DNA of 64,000 bases from positions 1 to 64,000 of the forward strand of contig SHVR01000006.1 in NCBI GenBank assembly GCA_009694185.1, in the 5' to 3' direction. Source of the stretch: Alphaproteobacteria bacterium. Its GTDB lineage: Bacteria; Pseudomonadota; Alphaproteobacteria; SHVR01. The notes under the pieces were generated by a model, which saw nothing but the letters and a program-made list of their open reading frames with translations, ran no database searches and was not told where the DNA came from. Below are positions 52,020-60,475 of this stretch, piece after piece. How positions within the stretch are numbered: the first letter of the stretch is position 1; every line of letters begins with the position of its first letter. A program made the position numbers and the translations under genes.

Positions 52020-53423
52020 TTAGGCGAGTTGGCGAATATCGGTGATCGCACCGGCAACGGCGGCGGCCGCGGCCATGGCGGGGCTGGCCAGATGCGTGCG
52101 CGAACCCGGTCCCTGCCGGCCGGCGAAATTGCGGTTCGAGGTCGAGACACAGCGCTGGCCGGGCGGCACCACGTCGCCATTGGCGGCGACGCATTGCGAA
52201 CAGCCCGGCTCTCGCCACTCGAAGCCGGCGGCGCGGAAGACGGCATCCAGCCCTTCGGCTTCGCCTTGACACTTGACGATGTAGGAGCCCGGCACCACCC
52301 AGGCGGTGACGTTCTTGGCCACTTGGCGCCCCCGCGCCACCGCCGCCGCGTCGCGCAGATCCTCGATGCGGCTGTTGGTGCAGGAGCCGATAAAGACCCG
52401 GTCGACCGGCGTGCCGGCGATCGGCCGGCCGGGCTCGATGCCCATATAGCGCTGGGCGAGTTCCATTTCATGTCGGCGGGACGGGTTTGCGGCCGAGGCC
52501 GGGTCCGGAATGATGCCATCGACGGCGATCACGTCCTGCGGGCTGGTGCCCCAGGTGATCTGCGGGGCGATCGCATCCACCTCGATGCTCTCCTCGCGGT
52601 CGAAGACCGCGTCCGGATCGCTCGGCAGCGTCCGCCAGTGGCTCACGGCGCGGTCCCACATTCGGCCCTCGGGCGCGAATGGCCGGCCGGCCAGATATTC
52701 GAATGTGGTGTCGTCCGGCGCGATCATGCCGAAGCGAGCGCCCATCTCGATCGAGAGATTGCAGAGGCTGAGGCGCGCCTCCATGGAGAGCGCCCGGATA
52801 GCCGGACCCGCATATTCCACGGCCGAGCCACTGCCCGCCGCGGCCCCCAGCCGGCCGATCAGATAGAGGATCAAATCCTTCGAGCGCACCCAGTCGTGCA
52901 TGCGGCCGGAGAACGAGACCCGCATGCGCTTGGGCTTGGCCTGCACCATGGTCTGGGTGGCCAGCACATGCACCAGCTCCGAAGAGCCGATGCCCCAGGC
53001 CATGGCGCCAACCGCGCCATGGGTGCAGGTATGGCTATCGCCGCAGACGAGCGTCACCCCCGGCAGCGAAATGCCCATCTCCGGCCCGACCACATGCACG
53101 ATGCCCTGACCGTCCTCGCCAAGCTCGAAGAGGCGCACGCCATGTTTCTTGGTCTCTTCGCGCAGCACCTTCATATAGCCGCTGCTGAGCGGCGTCGTCT
53201 CCGACGTCCGGCCCGGCTCGGTCGAGATCGCGTGATCGGGGGTGGCGAAGATCAGTTCCGGATTACGCAGCTTGTGCCCGAGTTCGGAGAGTCTCCGGAG
53301 GCCGCGGCCGCCGCCCAGATCATGCATGATATGCCGGTCGATATGGAGAAGCGACGTGCCCGACCCCAGATCAGCGATTACATGGGCGTCCCAGATCTTG
53401 TCGAACAGGCTCTGTCCCGGCAT
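52020..53423 (-). CDS. LeuC-like hydro-lyase large subunit (4Fe-4S aconitase family)
   Basis: A 467-aa large subunit. ATG 53423 is preceded by GGAGGCCCC. DHAISTEPGRT, VCGDSHTCTHGAVGAMAWGIGSSE (about 127-150), FIGSCTNSRIEDLRDAA near 350 and REPGCSQCVAANGD near 410 are the conserved cluster and substrate regions; the three Cys ligands of the 4Fe-4S cluster (SCTN and GCSQC) are intact. It forms a heterodimer with the LeuD-like subunit 13 bp downstream. Confidence 0.9.
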   Translation of the reverse strand: MPGQSLFDKIWDAHVIADLGSGTSLLHIDRHIMHDLGGGRGLRRLSELGHKLRNPELIFATPDHAISTEPGRTSETTPLSSGYMKVLREETKKHGVRLFELGEDGQGIVHVVGPEMGISLPGVTLVCGDSHTCTHGAVGAMAWGIGSSELVHVLATQTMVQAKPKRMRVSFSGRMHDWVRSKDLILYLIGRLGAAAGSGSAVEYAGPAIRALSMEARLSLCNLSIEMGARFGMIAPDDTTFEYLAGRPFAPEGRMWDRAVSHWRTLPSDPDAVFDREESIEVDAIAPQITWGTSPQDVIAVDGIIPDPASAANPSRRHEMELAQRYMGIEPGRPIAGTPVDRVFIGSCTNSRIEDLRDAAAVARGRQVAKNVTAWVVPGSYIVKCQGEAEGLDAVFRAAGFEWREPGCSQCVAANGDVVPPGQRCVSTSNRNFAGRQGPGSRTHLASPAMAAAAAVAGAITDIRQLA

Positions 53424-53457
53424 CGGGGCCTCCGTTTGTTTTGTGCGGTCGCGCCGG

Positions 53458-54345
53458 CTAGCGATTGTCGGTCCCTTGGCTCCATCGGGCTTCGAAGTCC
53501 CAGACATCGGGAAAGCCCATCAACGCGTGCATGCCGCCCTCGAGCCTGAGCGAGGGGGTGTTGGCGCCGATGGTACTGCCATGGGCGAGGAGATGGGTAT
53601 AGGCCTGCTGCATGGCGGCGGCGGCCGCGCCGAAGCCGATGCCGGGATATATCGCCATGGCAAATCCCCAGGCCTCCAATGTCTCGGCCGGAACCACCGG
53701 CGTCCGGCCGCCCGAGACCATGTTGGCCAAGAGCGGCGCGTCGATCTCGCGGCCGATGCGCTCAAGCTCGGCCTCGGACTCCGGCGATTCGACGAAGATG
53801 ATGTCGGCGCCGGCCTCCCGATAAGCCTTGCCCCGGCGCAGGGCCTCGTCGAGGCCAAGCGTCGTGCGCGCGTCGGTCCGGGCAATGATCAGCGTCTCAT
53901 CGCTCCGCCTGGCCTCCACCGCCACTCGGACCTTAAGCACCATTTCCTCGATGGGCACGACCCGGCGGCCGGGCGTGTGGCCGCACTTCTTCGGCATCTC
54001 CTGATCCTCGATCTGGATCGCGGCAACGCCCGCTTCCTCATAGCCCTTGACCGTGTGACGCACATTGAGGAGGCCGCCATAGCCTGTGTCCGCGTCGGCA
54101 ATCAGCGGTGTCGTCGAGAGGCCGGCGATCACCCGCGCGCGGCCCACCATGTCGGTATAGGTCGCCAGCCCCGCGTCGGGAAGCCCGAGATACGAGGCGG
54201 TCGTCCCATAGCCCGTCATATAGAGGGCATTGAAACCCATCTGGTCCGCGATCCGAGCCGATATGCCGTCAAAGACGCCCGGCGCCACGATGAAACGCCG
54301 CGCGCGAATCAGATCTTTGAGTCCTGGCTTGCCGCTGCTGGCCAT
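53458..54345 (-). CDS. isocitrate lyase/PEP mutase family lyase (copy 2)
   Basis: A 295-aa TIM-barrel lyase; ATG 54345 (MASSGKPGLKDLI) or ATG 54354 may start it. Key segments are GVFDGISARIADQMGFNALYMTGYG, PLIADADTGYGGLLNVRHTVKGYEEAGVAAIQIEDQEMPKKCGHTPGRRVVPIEEMV (about 82-145) and NMVSGGRTPVVPAE near 210. The catalytic KKCGH is intact. It is 34 bp upstream of the leuC-like gene on the same strand, hence in position for a hydro-lyase plus C-C lyase pathway. Confidence 0.88.
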   Translation of the reverse strand: MASSGKPGLKDLIRARRFIVAPGVFDGISARIADQMGFNALYMTGYGTTASYLGLPDAGLATYTDMVGRARVIAGLSTTPLIADADTGYGGLLNVRHTVKGYEEAGVAAIQIEDQEMPKKCGHTPGRRVVPIEEMVLKVRVAVEARRSDETLIIARTDARTTLGLDEALRRGKAYREAGADIIFVESPESEAELERIGREIDAPLLANMVSGGRTPVVPAETLEAWGFAMAIYPGIGFGAAAAAMQQAYTHLLAHGSTIGANTPSLRLEGGMHALMGFPDVWDFEARWSQGTDNR

Positions 54346-54371
54346 GGCCCACATTTCCTTCCCGGTTATCG

Positions 54372-54767
54372 CTAAAGTTGGTTGGCGCCCGCTTGGGCGC
54401 AGTCCTCGTCCTGCTGGCCGGTACCGCCGCCAACGCCGCAGCCACCGACGACGACGCCAGCGCGCATGATCGGAACACCCCCCTGCCCCAAGATCATGTG
54501 GCCACCCTCGGCCGCGACAATGCCGCGAAAGGTGGGATGGTCGGCCCGCTCGGTCAGGACGCCGCTCGGCCGCGCGAAGGCCGCCGACGCTATCGCCTTG
54601 CCCTGGCTGCCATAGGCACTGGCCCAGAGCGCGTTATCCATGCGCTGGAACGCGACCGGACGGCCACCGCCATCGCAGACCGCGACACTGATCTTGATGT
54701 CGAATTCCTTCGCCTTCGCCATGGCGCCCCGAATGACGCGATTGGCGTCGTCTAATGTCAGTGTCAT
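54372..54767 (-). CDS. GlcG/HbpS-like small protein
   Basis: A 131-aa member of the GlcG/HbpS (DUF336) family; ATG 54767 has GGAGGAAAC before it. LTLDDANRVIRGAMAKAKEFDIKISVAVCDGGGRPVAFQRMDNA (about 3-46) and GQGGVPIMRAGVVVGGCGVGGGTGQQDEDCAQAG near the end are typical. Some family members bind haem or cobalamin, and they recur in organic-acid catabolic operons; the exact role is unknown. It is 26 bp upstream of the lyase gene and opens this minus-strand operon. Confidence 0.85.
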   Translation of the reverse strand: MTLTLDDANRVIRGAMAKAKEFDIKISVAVCDGGGRPVAFQRMDNALWASAYGSQGKAIASAAFARPSGVLTERADHPTFRGIVAAEGGHMILGQGGVPIMRAGVVVGGCGVGGGTGQQDEDCAQAGANQL

Positions 54768-54954
54768 GGCTGTTTCCTCCATCTTCTCGCGCCAGGCGTT
54801 CATGGCCCGGTAGAGTGGGACAGGATAGCGGCCCGAGAGCGCCCAGGTCTAGGAGCCTGCCTGGGACATGGCGGGCTGGCATTTGGTACCGGGCTCGATT
54901 AGGTTCCGCCGTCCGCCAACTTCCCCGAATACCGCCGACAAAGGATCGCCCGCG

Positions 54955-55761
54955 ATGCTCGATAATGAACAAATGACCGGCATGGCGCATGTCGGCGGGA
55001 CCGAATTACCCAGCAGCGAGACCATCCGTCTTATGGCGAATCGGGTGAGCGTGCGCAAATATACCGACCAGCCGGTCCCCGACGCCATGGTCGAGGCGGT
55101 GCTGCGGGCTGCCTTCCGGGCGCCCACATCGTCGAACATCCAGTCCTATAGCGTCGTCGTCGTGCGCGACCGCGAAACCCTCGGGCGCCTGTCCGTTGTC
55201 ACAGCCAACCAGCGCCATGTGGTGGAAACGCCGGTGTTTCTGGGATTCTGCACCGACATGGCGCGAATCGAGCATGCGATGCTGGCGCGCGGCCATGACA
55301 TTGACGGCAATAATCTGGAAATGAGCCTGGTCACCAGCATGGACGCGGCGCTGGTTGGTATGTCGGCCTCGCTGGCCGCCGAATCCCTCGGCCTTCGGGG
55401 CGTGATGATCGGCGCGGTGCGCAACGACGCGGTGGCGACGGCGCATATCCTGGGCCTACCGCACCGGGTCTATTGCGTCTTCGGCCTCTGTCTCGGCTGG
55501 CCGGACGAGACGCCGCCCCAGAAGCCGCGCATGCCCTACGACGCCATGGTGCATTACGAGCACTATGGCGCGCTCCGCAACAGCACGGTCATGGCGGAAG
55601 CAGTCGCCCACTATGATGGCGAACTTGCGGCCCACTACCGCGCCACCGGCCGCAAGACCAGCGACGATTCGTGGAGCCACGACGTCGACGCCAAATTCTC
55701 GGTCAAGCCGCGCGACACGCTCCGCCGGCAGCTCGCCATGCGCGGCTTCGACTTCCGCTGA
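54955..55761 (+). CDS. nitroreductase family protein (NfsA-like)
   Basis: A 268-aa FMN-dependent NAD(P)H oxidoreductase. ATG 54955 (MLDNEQMTGM) follows AAAGGATCG; the track ORF begins 29 codons upstream in a less likely context. RVSVRKYTDQPVPDAMVEAVLRAAFRAPTSSNIQSYSVVVVRD (about 27-70) is the FMN-binding N-terminus; SLGLRGVMIGAVRND and VFGLCLGWPDE near 160-185 and a basic C-terminus follow. It resembles the larger, NADPH-type NfsA group. It is divergent from the GlcG-like gene. Confidence 0.88.
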   Translation: MLDNEQMTGMAHVGGTELPSSETIRLMANRVSVRKYTDQPVPDAMVEAVLRAAFRAPTSSNIQSYSVVVVRDRETLGRLSVVTANQRHVVETPVFLGFCTDMARIEHAMLARGHDIDGNNLEMSLVTSMDAALVGMSASLAAESLGLRGVMIGAVRNDAVATAHILGLPHRVYCVFGLCLGWPDETPPQKPRMPYDAMVHYEHYGALRNSTVMAEAVAHYDGELAAHYRATGRKTSDDSWSHDVDAKFSVKPRDTLRRQLAMRGFDFR

Positions 55762-55773
55762 TCCTCACACCGT

Positions 55774-56490
55774 TCAGGACGATCGCTGCCTCAGTTCGGC
55801 CAGCTCGGTGACGAACCGCTCCTGGGGCGGCGCGTTGGCGGGATCGACGTGACGCAGGCGGTGGAAGGCGCGATACGGCGCATATTCCTCGCGCACGGCC
55901 CGCAGTTGGGTGACGGCATCGCCATGCAAGTCGACGCGGAGATCGAGCAGATCGTCGGGCGCCGGACCCGCGACCATCAGCACCGCCGACCGCTCGGGCA
56001 GATGTCCGGCCGAGCCTGCCTGGCCGCCCGCATCCCGGCCCGCCTCGAGCGCCCTGAGCAAACGGTCATCGAGATCGCCCGCGATCGCGCCCTCGAAGGA
56101 CCGGGCCATGGCGTCCAGCACCTTTTCGCTCGCCAGCACATTGCCGGCGATGACATAGCCGGCGCCCACCCGATGACCCGTCCAGGGCCGGGTGCGGGTG
56201 CCGGTATGCCCCGCGCCACGGCCCTCGCCATCGAGGACGAGCAGCTGGCGGAATTCGATGTGCGGGTCCACCGCCAGGAGTGCGCCCAAGGTTTCCGCAG
56301 CCGAACGACCTTGCCGGAGATATTCAAGACCCAACCGGCGCAATTCCGGATTGACGAAGGCCTGGCTCGACACCACGCCGCCGCCTCCAGCGATGGCGGG
56401 GCAGAGGGAGCCGACCGCGAGCGAGTAGGTGGCGATCGCAATGCCGATCTCACCGGTGCGCCCGCAACGGCCGAGGATCGTGTAGGTCAT
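55774..56490 (-). CDS. DUF1028 family protein (Ntn-hydrolase-like)
   Basis: A 238-aa protein with the complete DUF1028 pattern: MTYTILGRCGRTGEIGIAIATYSLAVGSLCPAIAGGGGVVSSQAFVNPELRRLGLEYLRQG (residues 1-61) and AGHTGTRTRPWTGHRVGAGYVIAGNVLASEKVLDAMARSFEGA (about 92-134). The fold is Ntn-hydrolase-like; function uncharacterised, though such genes often lie in peptide, amino-acid or hydantoin-catabolism clusters. It is 19 bp downstream of the dehydrogenase gene and likely cotranscribed. Confidence 0.88.
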   Translation of the reverse strand: MTYTILGRCGRTGEIGIAIATYSLAVGSLCPAIAGGGGVVSSQAFVNPELRRLGLEYLRQGRSAAETLGALLAVDPHIEFRQLLVLDGEGRGAGHTGTRTRPWTGHRVGAGYVIAGNVLASEKVLDAMARSFEGAIAGDLDDRLLRALEAGRDAGGQAGSAGHLPERSAVLMVAGPAPDDLLDLRVDLHGDAVTQLRAVREEYAPYRAFHRLRHVDPANAPPQERFVTELAELRQRSS

Positions 56491-56509
56491 ACCTCCCCCC
56501 TTCTTGACG

Positions 56510-57517
56510 TCAGAACATATCGGGCGTGATCACGTTTTGCGGGCGCGGCCCCATGAGCGCCGCGCGCATTGTCTCGGCCGCCTTCAGCCGGGTGTCGTCC
56601 CAGGCCTGCGGCGTGAAGAAGGCCGAATGCGGCGTGATGATCAGCCGCCCCTCGGTCCAGGCCTCGCGCGCCCGGAAGGCACGCAATATTTCCGGGATCG
56701 GCTCGACCGGCGGCTCGACCGGCAGCACATCGAGGCCGACCCCGGCCAGGTGACCGCGCCGCAAGAGATCGGCCAGCGCCTCCACGTCGACAATGGGCCC
56801 GCGCGCCGTATTCACCACCACGCCACCCTTCGGCATGCGCTCCAGCATGGCGCGCGAGACCATGCCGCGCGTCTCCGGTGTCAGGGGTGCATGGATCGAG
56901 AGCGTGTCGGTCCGCTCCATCAGGGCTTCGAGGGTGGGGGCGCGCTCGACGCCCACGCCGAGCTCGGTGCCGTTCGGCATATGGGGGTCGAACACCACGA
57001 CACGGAACTGCAACGCCTTGGCGCGCAAGGCCACCGCCGTGCCGATGCGCCCGAGCCCGATGATGCCGAAGGTCTGCACGCCCGAGCGGCGCAGCAGCGG
57101 GTCGCGCTGATAGGTCCAGGCCGCCGGCTGCGGCCGGCGCTGGGCCTCGAGATGGAGGATGATGCCGCGCCGAAGCGAGAGGGCGAGCGCGATGGCGTGG
57201 TCCGCGACTTCGGTGGTGCCATAGTCCGGCACATTGCAGACCATGACGTTGCGCTCGGCCGCCGCCTTGCGGTCGAGCTTGTCGTAGCCGACCCCCATGC
57301 GCACCACGCATCTGAGTTTGGGGAACTGGCCGTAATGGGCGGCCGTCACGCCGTGGCGCATGACCATCAGACCGTCCACGTCGGCGCAGTCGGTCGCGGC
57401 CAGCTCGGCAAGGTCGGCCACCTTGCGCCACACGACATTGATGCCGGCGCCATAGACCTCCCGTTCGACGCTGTCATTGTCGTAGAGGCTTTCGGCGTAC
57501 AAGACGGTCATGGCCAT
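56510..57517 (-). CDS. D-isomer-specific 2-hydroxyacid dehydrogenase (CtBP-like)
   Basis: A 335-aa NAD-dependent dehydrogenase. ATG 57517 (MAMTVLYAESLYDND) or ATG 57511 starts it; the track ORF includes 76 spurious codons. The NAD-binding motif GIIGLGRIGTAVALRAKALQF is near residue 150, NTARGPIVDVEALADLL near 235 carries the substrate-binding Arg, the following LDVLPVEPP holds the Glu, and IITPHSAFFT near 300 the catalytic His. It reduces or oxidises a 2-hydroxy/2-oxo acid. It is first in an operon with the DUF1028 gene. Confidence 0.9.
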   Translation of the reverse strand: MAMTVLYAESLYDNDSVEREVYGAGINVVWRKVADLAELAATDCADVDGLMVMRHGVTAAHYGQFPKLRCVVRMGVGYDKLDRKAAAERNVMVCNVPDYGTTEVADHAIALALSLRRGIILHLEAQRRPQPAAWTYQRDPLLRRSGVQTFGIIGLGRIGTAVALRAKALQFRVVVFDPHMPNGTELGVGVERAPTLEALMERTDTLSIHAPLTPETRGMVSRAMLERMPKGGVVVNTARGPIVDVEALADLLRRGHLAGVGLDVLPVEPPVEPIPEILRAFRAREAWTEGRLIITPHSAFFTPQAWDDTRLKAAETMRAALMGPRPQNVITPDMF

Positions 57518-57580
57518 GGCCCCGGTGTCCCCCTGTCGGTCGTTGCTGCCATGATCCTGCGGCGCCGACGCCGGCGATGC

Positions 57581-57612
57581 AATGGCGAGATGGGGCAATG
57601 GCGAGATGGGGC
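57581..57612 (+). repeat. 16-bp direct tandem repeat (two units)
   Basis: AATGGCGAGATGGGGC occurs twice without interruption (57581-57596 and 57597-57612) in the divergent gap between the dehydrogenase and the flavoprotein operon. It is probably slippage; its place about 65-95 bp before the operon start could also make it a tandem binding site. Confidence 0.6.
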
Positions 57613-57676
57613 ACAGCCTTTCGGGGCTTGATCTTCGCTGGCCGGGCCCCGATGCTGATCGGGGAAGGAGCGCCCC

Positions 57677-58840
57677 ATGACCGCTGGTCGCGACTATGAC
57701 GTGCTGGTGTTGGGCGGCGGCCTGGTCGGCGCCGCCATCGCCCATGGCTTGACCCGCCGCAAGCTCCGGGTCGCGGTCCTCGACGAGGGCGACCTTGCCT
57801 TTCGCGCCTCGCGCGGCAATTTCGGTCTCGTGTGGGTCCAGGGCAAGGGCCGCGGCATGCCCGCCTATGCCGACTGGGCGCGTTTATCGGCCGACCTATG
57901 GCCCGAATTCTCGGCCGAACTGGAAGCGATCACCGGCCAGCCTGTCTATTACCGGAAGCCCGGCGGCCTCGCCCTTTGCCTGAGTGAATCCGAGATGGAG
58001 GAACGCGCGACCCTCATCCGGGGCATGCACAACCAGCAGGGCCCCAAGGGCTACGATTGCCAGATGCTGGACCGGAAGGCCGTGCGGGAGATGCTGCCCC
58101 AGGCGGGACCGGCGGTCGTGGGCGCCTCCTATTGCCCGCATGATGGCCATACCAGCCCGCTGCATTTGTTGCGGGCCTTGCACACGGCGATCACCCAGGC
58201 CGGCAACGACTATCTACCCGAGCACCGGATCGAGCAGCTGGAGGGCTTGGCCGGCGGCGGCTTCCGGGTTGTGGCGGCCGGCAAGACCTTTGCCGCGCCC
58301 AAGGTTGTGCTCGCCGCCGGCCTCGGCAATCCGGGCCTTGGCCGCCAGCTCGGCCTGAACCTGCCGATCCGTCCCCAGCGCGGCCAGATCCTGGTGACCG
58401 AGCGCCTGCCCGCCATGTTCCACTACCCGATCAATGGCGTGCGCCAGACGGCCGAAGGCAGCATCATGCTGGGCAGTTCCCAGGAGGAAGTGGGCTTCAA
58501 CAATAGCACGTCGGTCGATGTGCTGAGCCGGATCGCCAGCCGGGCGGTTCGCGCCTTTCCGGTCCTGGCCGGGGCCAATCTGGTGCGCACCTGGGGGGCG
58601 CTGCGCGTGCTCGCCCCGGACGAGTTCCCGATCTATCTCGAAGCGCCCGATTATCCGGGCGCCTTTATCGCCACTTGCCACAGCGGCGTTTCGCTGGCGG
58701 GCGCGCACGCGCTCCGCTACGCGAGCTATGTGGCCGAGGGCAGACTCCCAGCCGAACTGGCACCCCTGCATGTCCGGAGATTCGATGTTCAAACGGCGGC
58801 ACGAACCGAACCACGCGCTCACCGTATATCTGGACGGTGA
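57677..58840 (+). CDS. FAD-dependent oxidoreductase, DAO/HcnC-like subunit (gene 1 of 4)
   Basis: A 387-aa amine-oxidase-type flavoprotein. DYDVLVLGGGLVGAAIAHGLTRRKLRVAVLDEGD (about 6-40) is the FAD-binding dinucleotide fold; EVGFNNSTSVDVLSRIASRAVRAFPVL near 275 and LAPDEFPIYLEAPDYPGAFIATCHSGVSLAGAHALRYASYVAEG near 315-360 fit the catalytic C-terminus of HcnC, sarcosine oxidase beta and opine oxidase subunit B. GGAAGGAG precedes ATG 57677. It overlaps the ferredoxin-like gene by 56 bp, so the subunits are synthesised together. Confidence 0.9.
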   Translation: MTAGRDYDVLVLGGGLVGAAIAHGLTRRKLRVAVLDEGDLAFRASRGNFGLVWVQGKGRGMPAYADWARLSADLWPEFSAELEAITGQPVYYRKPGGLALCLSESEMEERATLIRGMHNQQGPKGYDCQMLDRKAVREMLPQAGPAVVGASYCPHDGHTSPLHLLRALHTAITQAGNDYLPEHRIEQLEGLAGGGFRVVAAGKTFAAPKVVLAAGLGNPGLGRQLGLNLPIRPQRGQILVTERLPAMFHYPINGVRQTAEGSIMLGSSQEEVGFNNSTSVDVLSRIASRAVRAFPVLAGANLVRTWGALRVLAPDEFPIYLEAPDYPGAFIATCHSGVSLAGAHALRYASYVAEGRLPAELAPLHVRRFDVQTAARTEPRAHRISGR

Positions 58841-59081
58841 CCCCATCACGGCCGCCGCCGGCGACATGGTGGCGGCGGTGCTGCTGGCGAGCCCCGATCC
58901 CAGATGCCGGGCGACACCCGTGAGCGGTAGCCCGCGAGCGCCCTATTGCATGATGGGCGTCTGTTTCGACTGCCTGATGGAGATCGACGGTGTCCTGAAC
59001 CGCCAGGCCTGTCTGGTGCCGGTGGCGGACGGCATGCGCATCCGCCGCCAGCCGCGTCCCGAACCCATGGCACTCACATGA
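58785..59081 (+). CDS. 2Fe-2S binding protein, HcnA-like subunit (gene 2 of 4)
   Basis: A 98-aa ferredoxin-like subunit. ATG 58785 (MFKRRHEPNHALTVYLDGDPI) is used, the track start lying within gene 1. The cluster motif is CMMGVCFDCLMEIDGVLNRQAC (CxxxxCxxC with a fourth Cys 11 residues later), the plant-type pattern in HcnA and opine oxidase small subunits. It would shuttle electrons between the two large flavoproteins. It overlaps gene 1 by 56 bp and gene 3 by 4 bp. Confidence 0.9.
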   Translation: MFKRRHEPNHALTVYLDGDPITAAAGDMVAAVLLASPDPRCRATPVSGSPRAPYCMMGVCFDCLMEIDGVLNRQACLVPVADGMRIRRQPRPEPMALT

Positions 59082-60475
59082 GCCCACAATACGATCTTGC
59101 GATCGTGGGCGGCGGACCGGCGGGCATGGCGGCCGCCGTCAGGGCCGCCGCATTCGGCCTCCATACCGTCCTCTTCGACGAGCAGCCTGCGCCCGGCGGC
59201 CAGATCTATCGCGCCATCGAAGCCGTCGCCGGCGGGCGGCCGCAAGACCTTCCGATTCTCGGACCGGAATATCGCCGCGGCATTGCCCTGGTCGAGGCCT
59301 TCCGGAAGTGCGACGCGACCTATTGCCCGGGCACGTCGGTCTGGCAGCTCACCCGCGAGCTCGAACTCGGCATCGTCGACGCCGGGGGTGCCCGCATGGT
59401 CCATGCGCGGCATGTGCTGCTCGCGACCGGGGCGCTGGAACGACCGGTGCCGTTCCCCGGCTGGACGCTGCCGGGGGTCATGACGGCGGGTGCCGCTCAG
59501 GGCCTGCTGAAAGCGTCGGGCATGCTTCCCGATGTACCGGTGGTCTTCTATGGCGGCGGGCCGCTCCTCTATCAGTTCGCCTGGCAGCTCGCCCAGGCGG
59601 GTGTGCCAGTTGCCGCCATTCTCGACACCGGCCGGCGCGCCAACTATGTCGCCGCCGCCCCCTACCTGCCGGCGGCGCTTGCCGCCGGCGACTATGTGGC
59701 CAAGGGTCTCCGGCTCTTGAACGGTATCCGCCGCCACCGCATCCCGATCATGCGAGGCGTCAGCGACTTCCAGGCACTCGGCAATGATCGCGTGCGCGAA
59801 GTCGCGTACCGCCAGGGCGGCACCACCCACCATATGGCCGCCGGCCTGGTGCTGGTGCATGCGGGTGTGGTCGCCAATTGCCAGCTTACCCAATCGGTCC
59901 CCTGCCGGCATGAATGGTACGGGCCACAGCGCGCATGGCGGCCGGTGACGGACCCATGGGGCAATACGGATTTGGCTGGCATCCAGGTCGCGGGCGACTG
60001 CGGCGGCATCGGCGGCGCGGATGCGGCGGTGCATGCAGGCCGCATCGCTGCCTTCGAGGCCGCGCGGCGCCTCGGACGCTTGAGCGGCGACCAGCGCGAC
60101 ACGCTGGCGCACCCTGACCGGCTCGCCTGGCGCCGCCACTTGCTGGCACGGCCTTTCCTCGACGCGCTCTACCCGCCGTCGCCGGGGACATTGGCACCCG
60201 ATGACGCGACCCTCATCTGCCGCTGCGAGGAAGTGACGGCGGGCGCCATCCGCGCGGCCGTCCGCCTCGGCGGCACCGGGCCGAACCAGGTCAAGTCCTA
60301 CACCCGGGCCGGGATGGGGCCGTGCCAGGGCCGTGAATGCGGCCTGACGGTCACCGAAATCATCGCGGCCGAGCGCGGCCTCGCGCCCGAAGCGGTGGGG
60401 ACCTATCGCATCCGCCCGCCGATCAAGCCCTTGACGGTCGGCCAAATGGCCGGCCTTGACGACGCCACCCGATGA
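59078..60475 (+). CDS. NAD(P)/FAD-dependent oxidoreductase, HcnB/opine-oxidase-A-like subunit (gene 3 of 4)
   Basis: A 465-aa pyridine-nucleotide-disulfide-type flavoprotein. ATG 59078 overlaps the previous stop. DLAIVGGGPAGMAAAVRAAAFGLHTVLFDEQPAPGGQIYR (about 6-45) is the FAD motif; VVFYGGGPLLYQFAWQLAQAGVPVAAILD near 160 the second Rossmann motif. The C-terminal BFD-like domain, ICRCEEVTAGAIRAAVRLGGTGPNQVKSYTRAGMGPCQGRECGLTVTEII (about 380-430), binds a 2Fe-2S cluster via four Cys, as in HcnB and opine/D-amino-acid dehydrogenase alpha subunits. Confidence 0.9.
   Translation: MSPQYDLAIVGGGPAGMAAAVRAAAFGLHTVLFDEQPAPGGQIYRAIEAVAGGRPQDLPILGPEYRRGIALVEAFRKCDATYCPGTSVWQLTRELELGIVDAGGARMVHARHVLLATGALERPVPFPGWTLPGVMTAGAAQGLLKASGMLPDVPVVFYGGGPLLYQFAWQLAQAGVPVAAILDTGRRANYVAAAPYLPAALAAGDYVAKGLRLLNGIRRHRIPIMRGVSDFQALGNDRVREVAYRQGGTTHHMAAGLVLVHAGVVANCQLTQSVPCRHEWYGPQRAWRPVTDPWGNTDLAGIQVAGDCGGIGGADAAVHAGRIAAFEAARRLGRLSGDQRDTLAHPDRLAWRRHLLARPFLDALYPPSPGTLAPDDATLICRCEEVTAGAIRAAVRLGGTGPNQVKSYTRAGMGPCQGRECGLTVTEIIAAERGLAPEAVGTYRIRPPIKPLTVGQMAGLDDATR

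Noticed and set aside
51392-53507. leuCD as part of leucine biosynthesis
   Set aside because: Not excluded, but no leuA or leuB is adjacent, and the flanking ICL-type lyases and importer point to catabolism; symbols leuC/leuD were therefore withheld.
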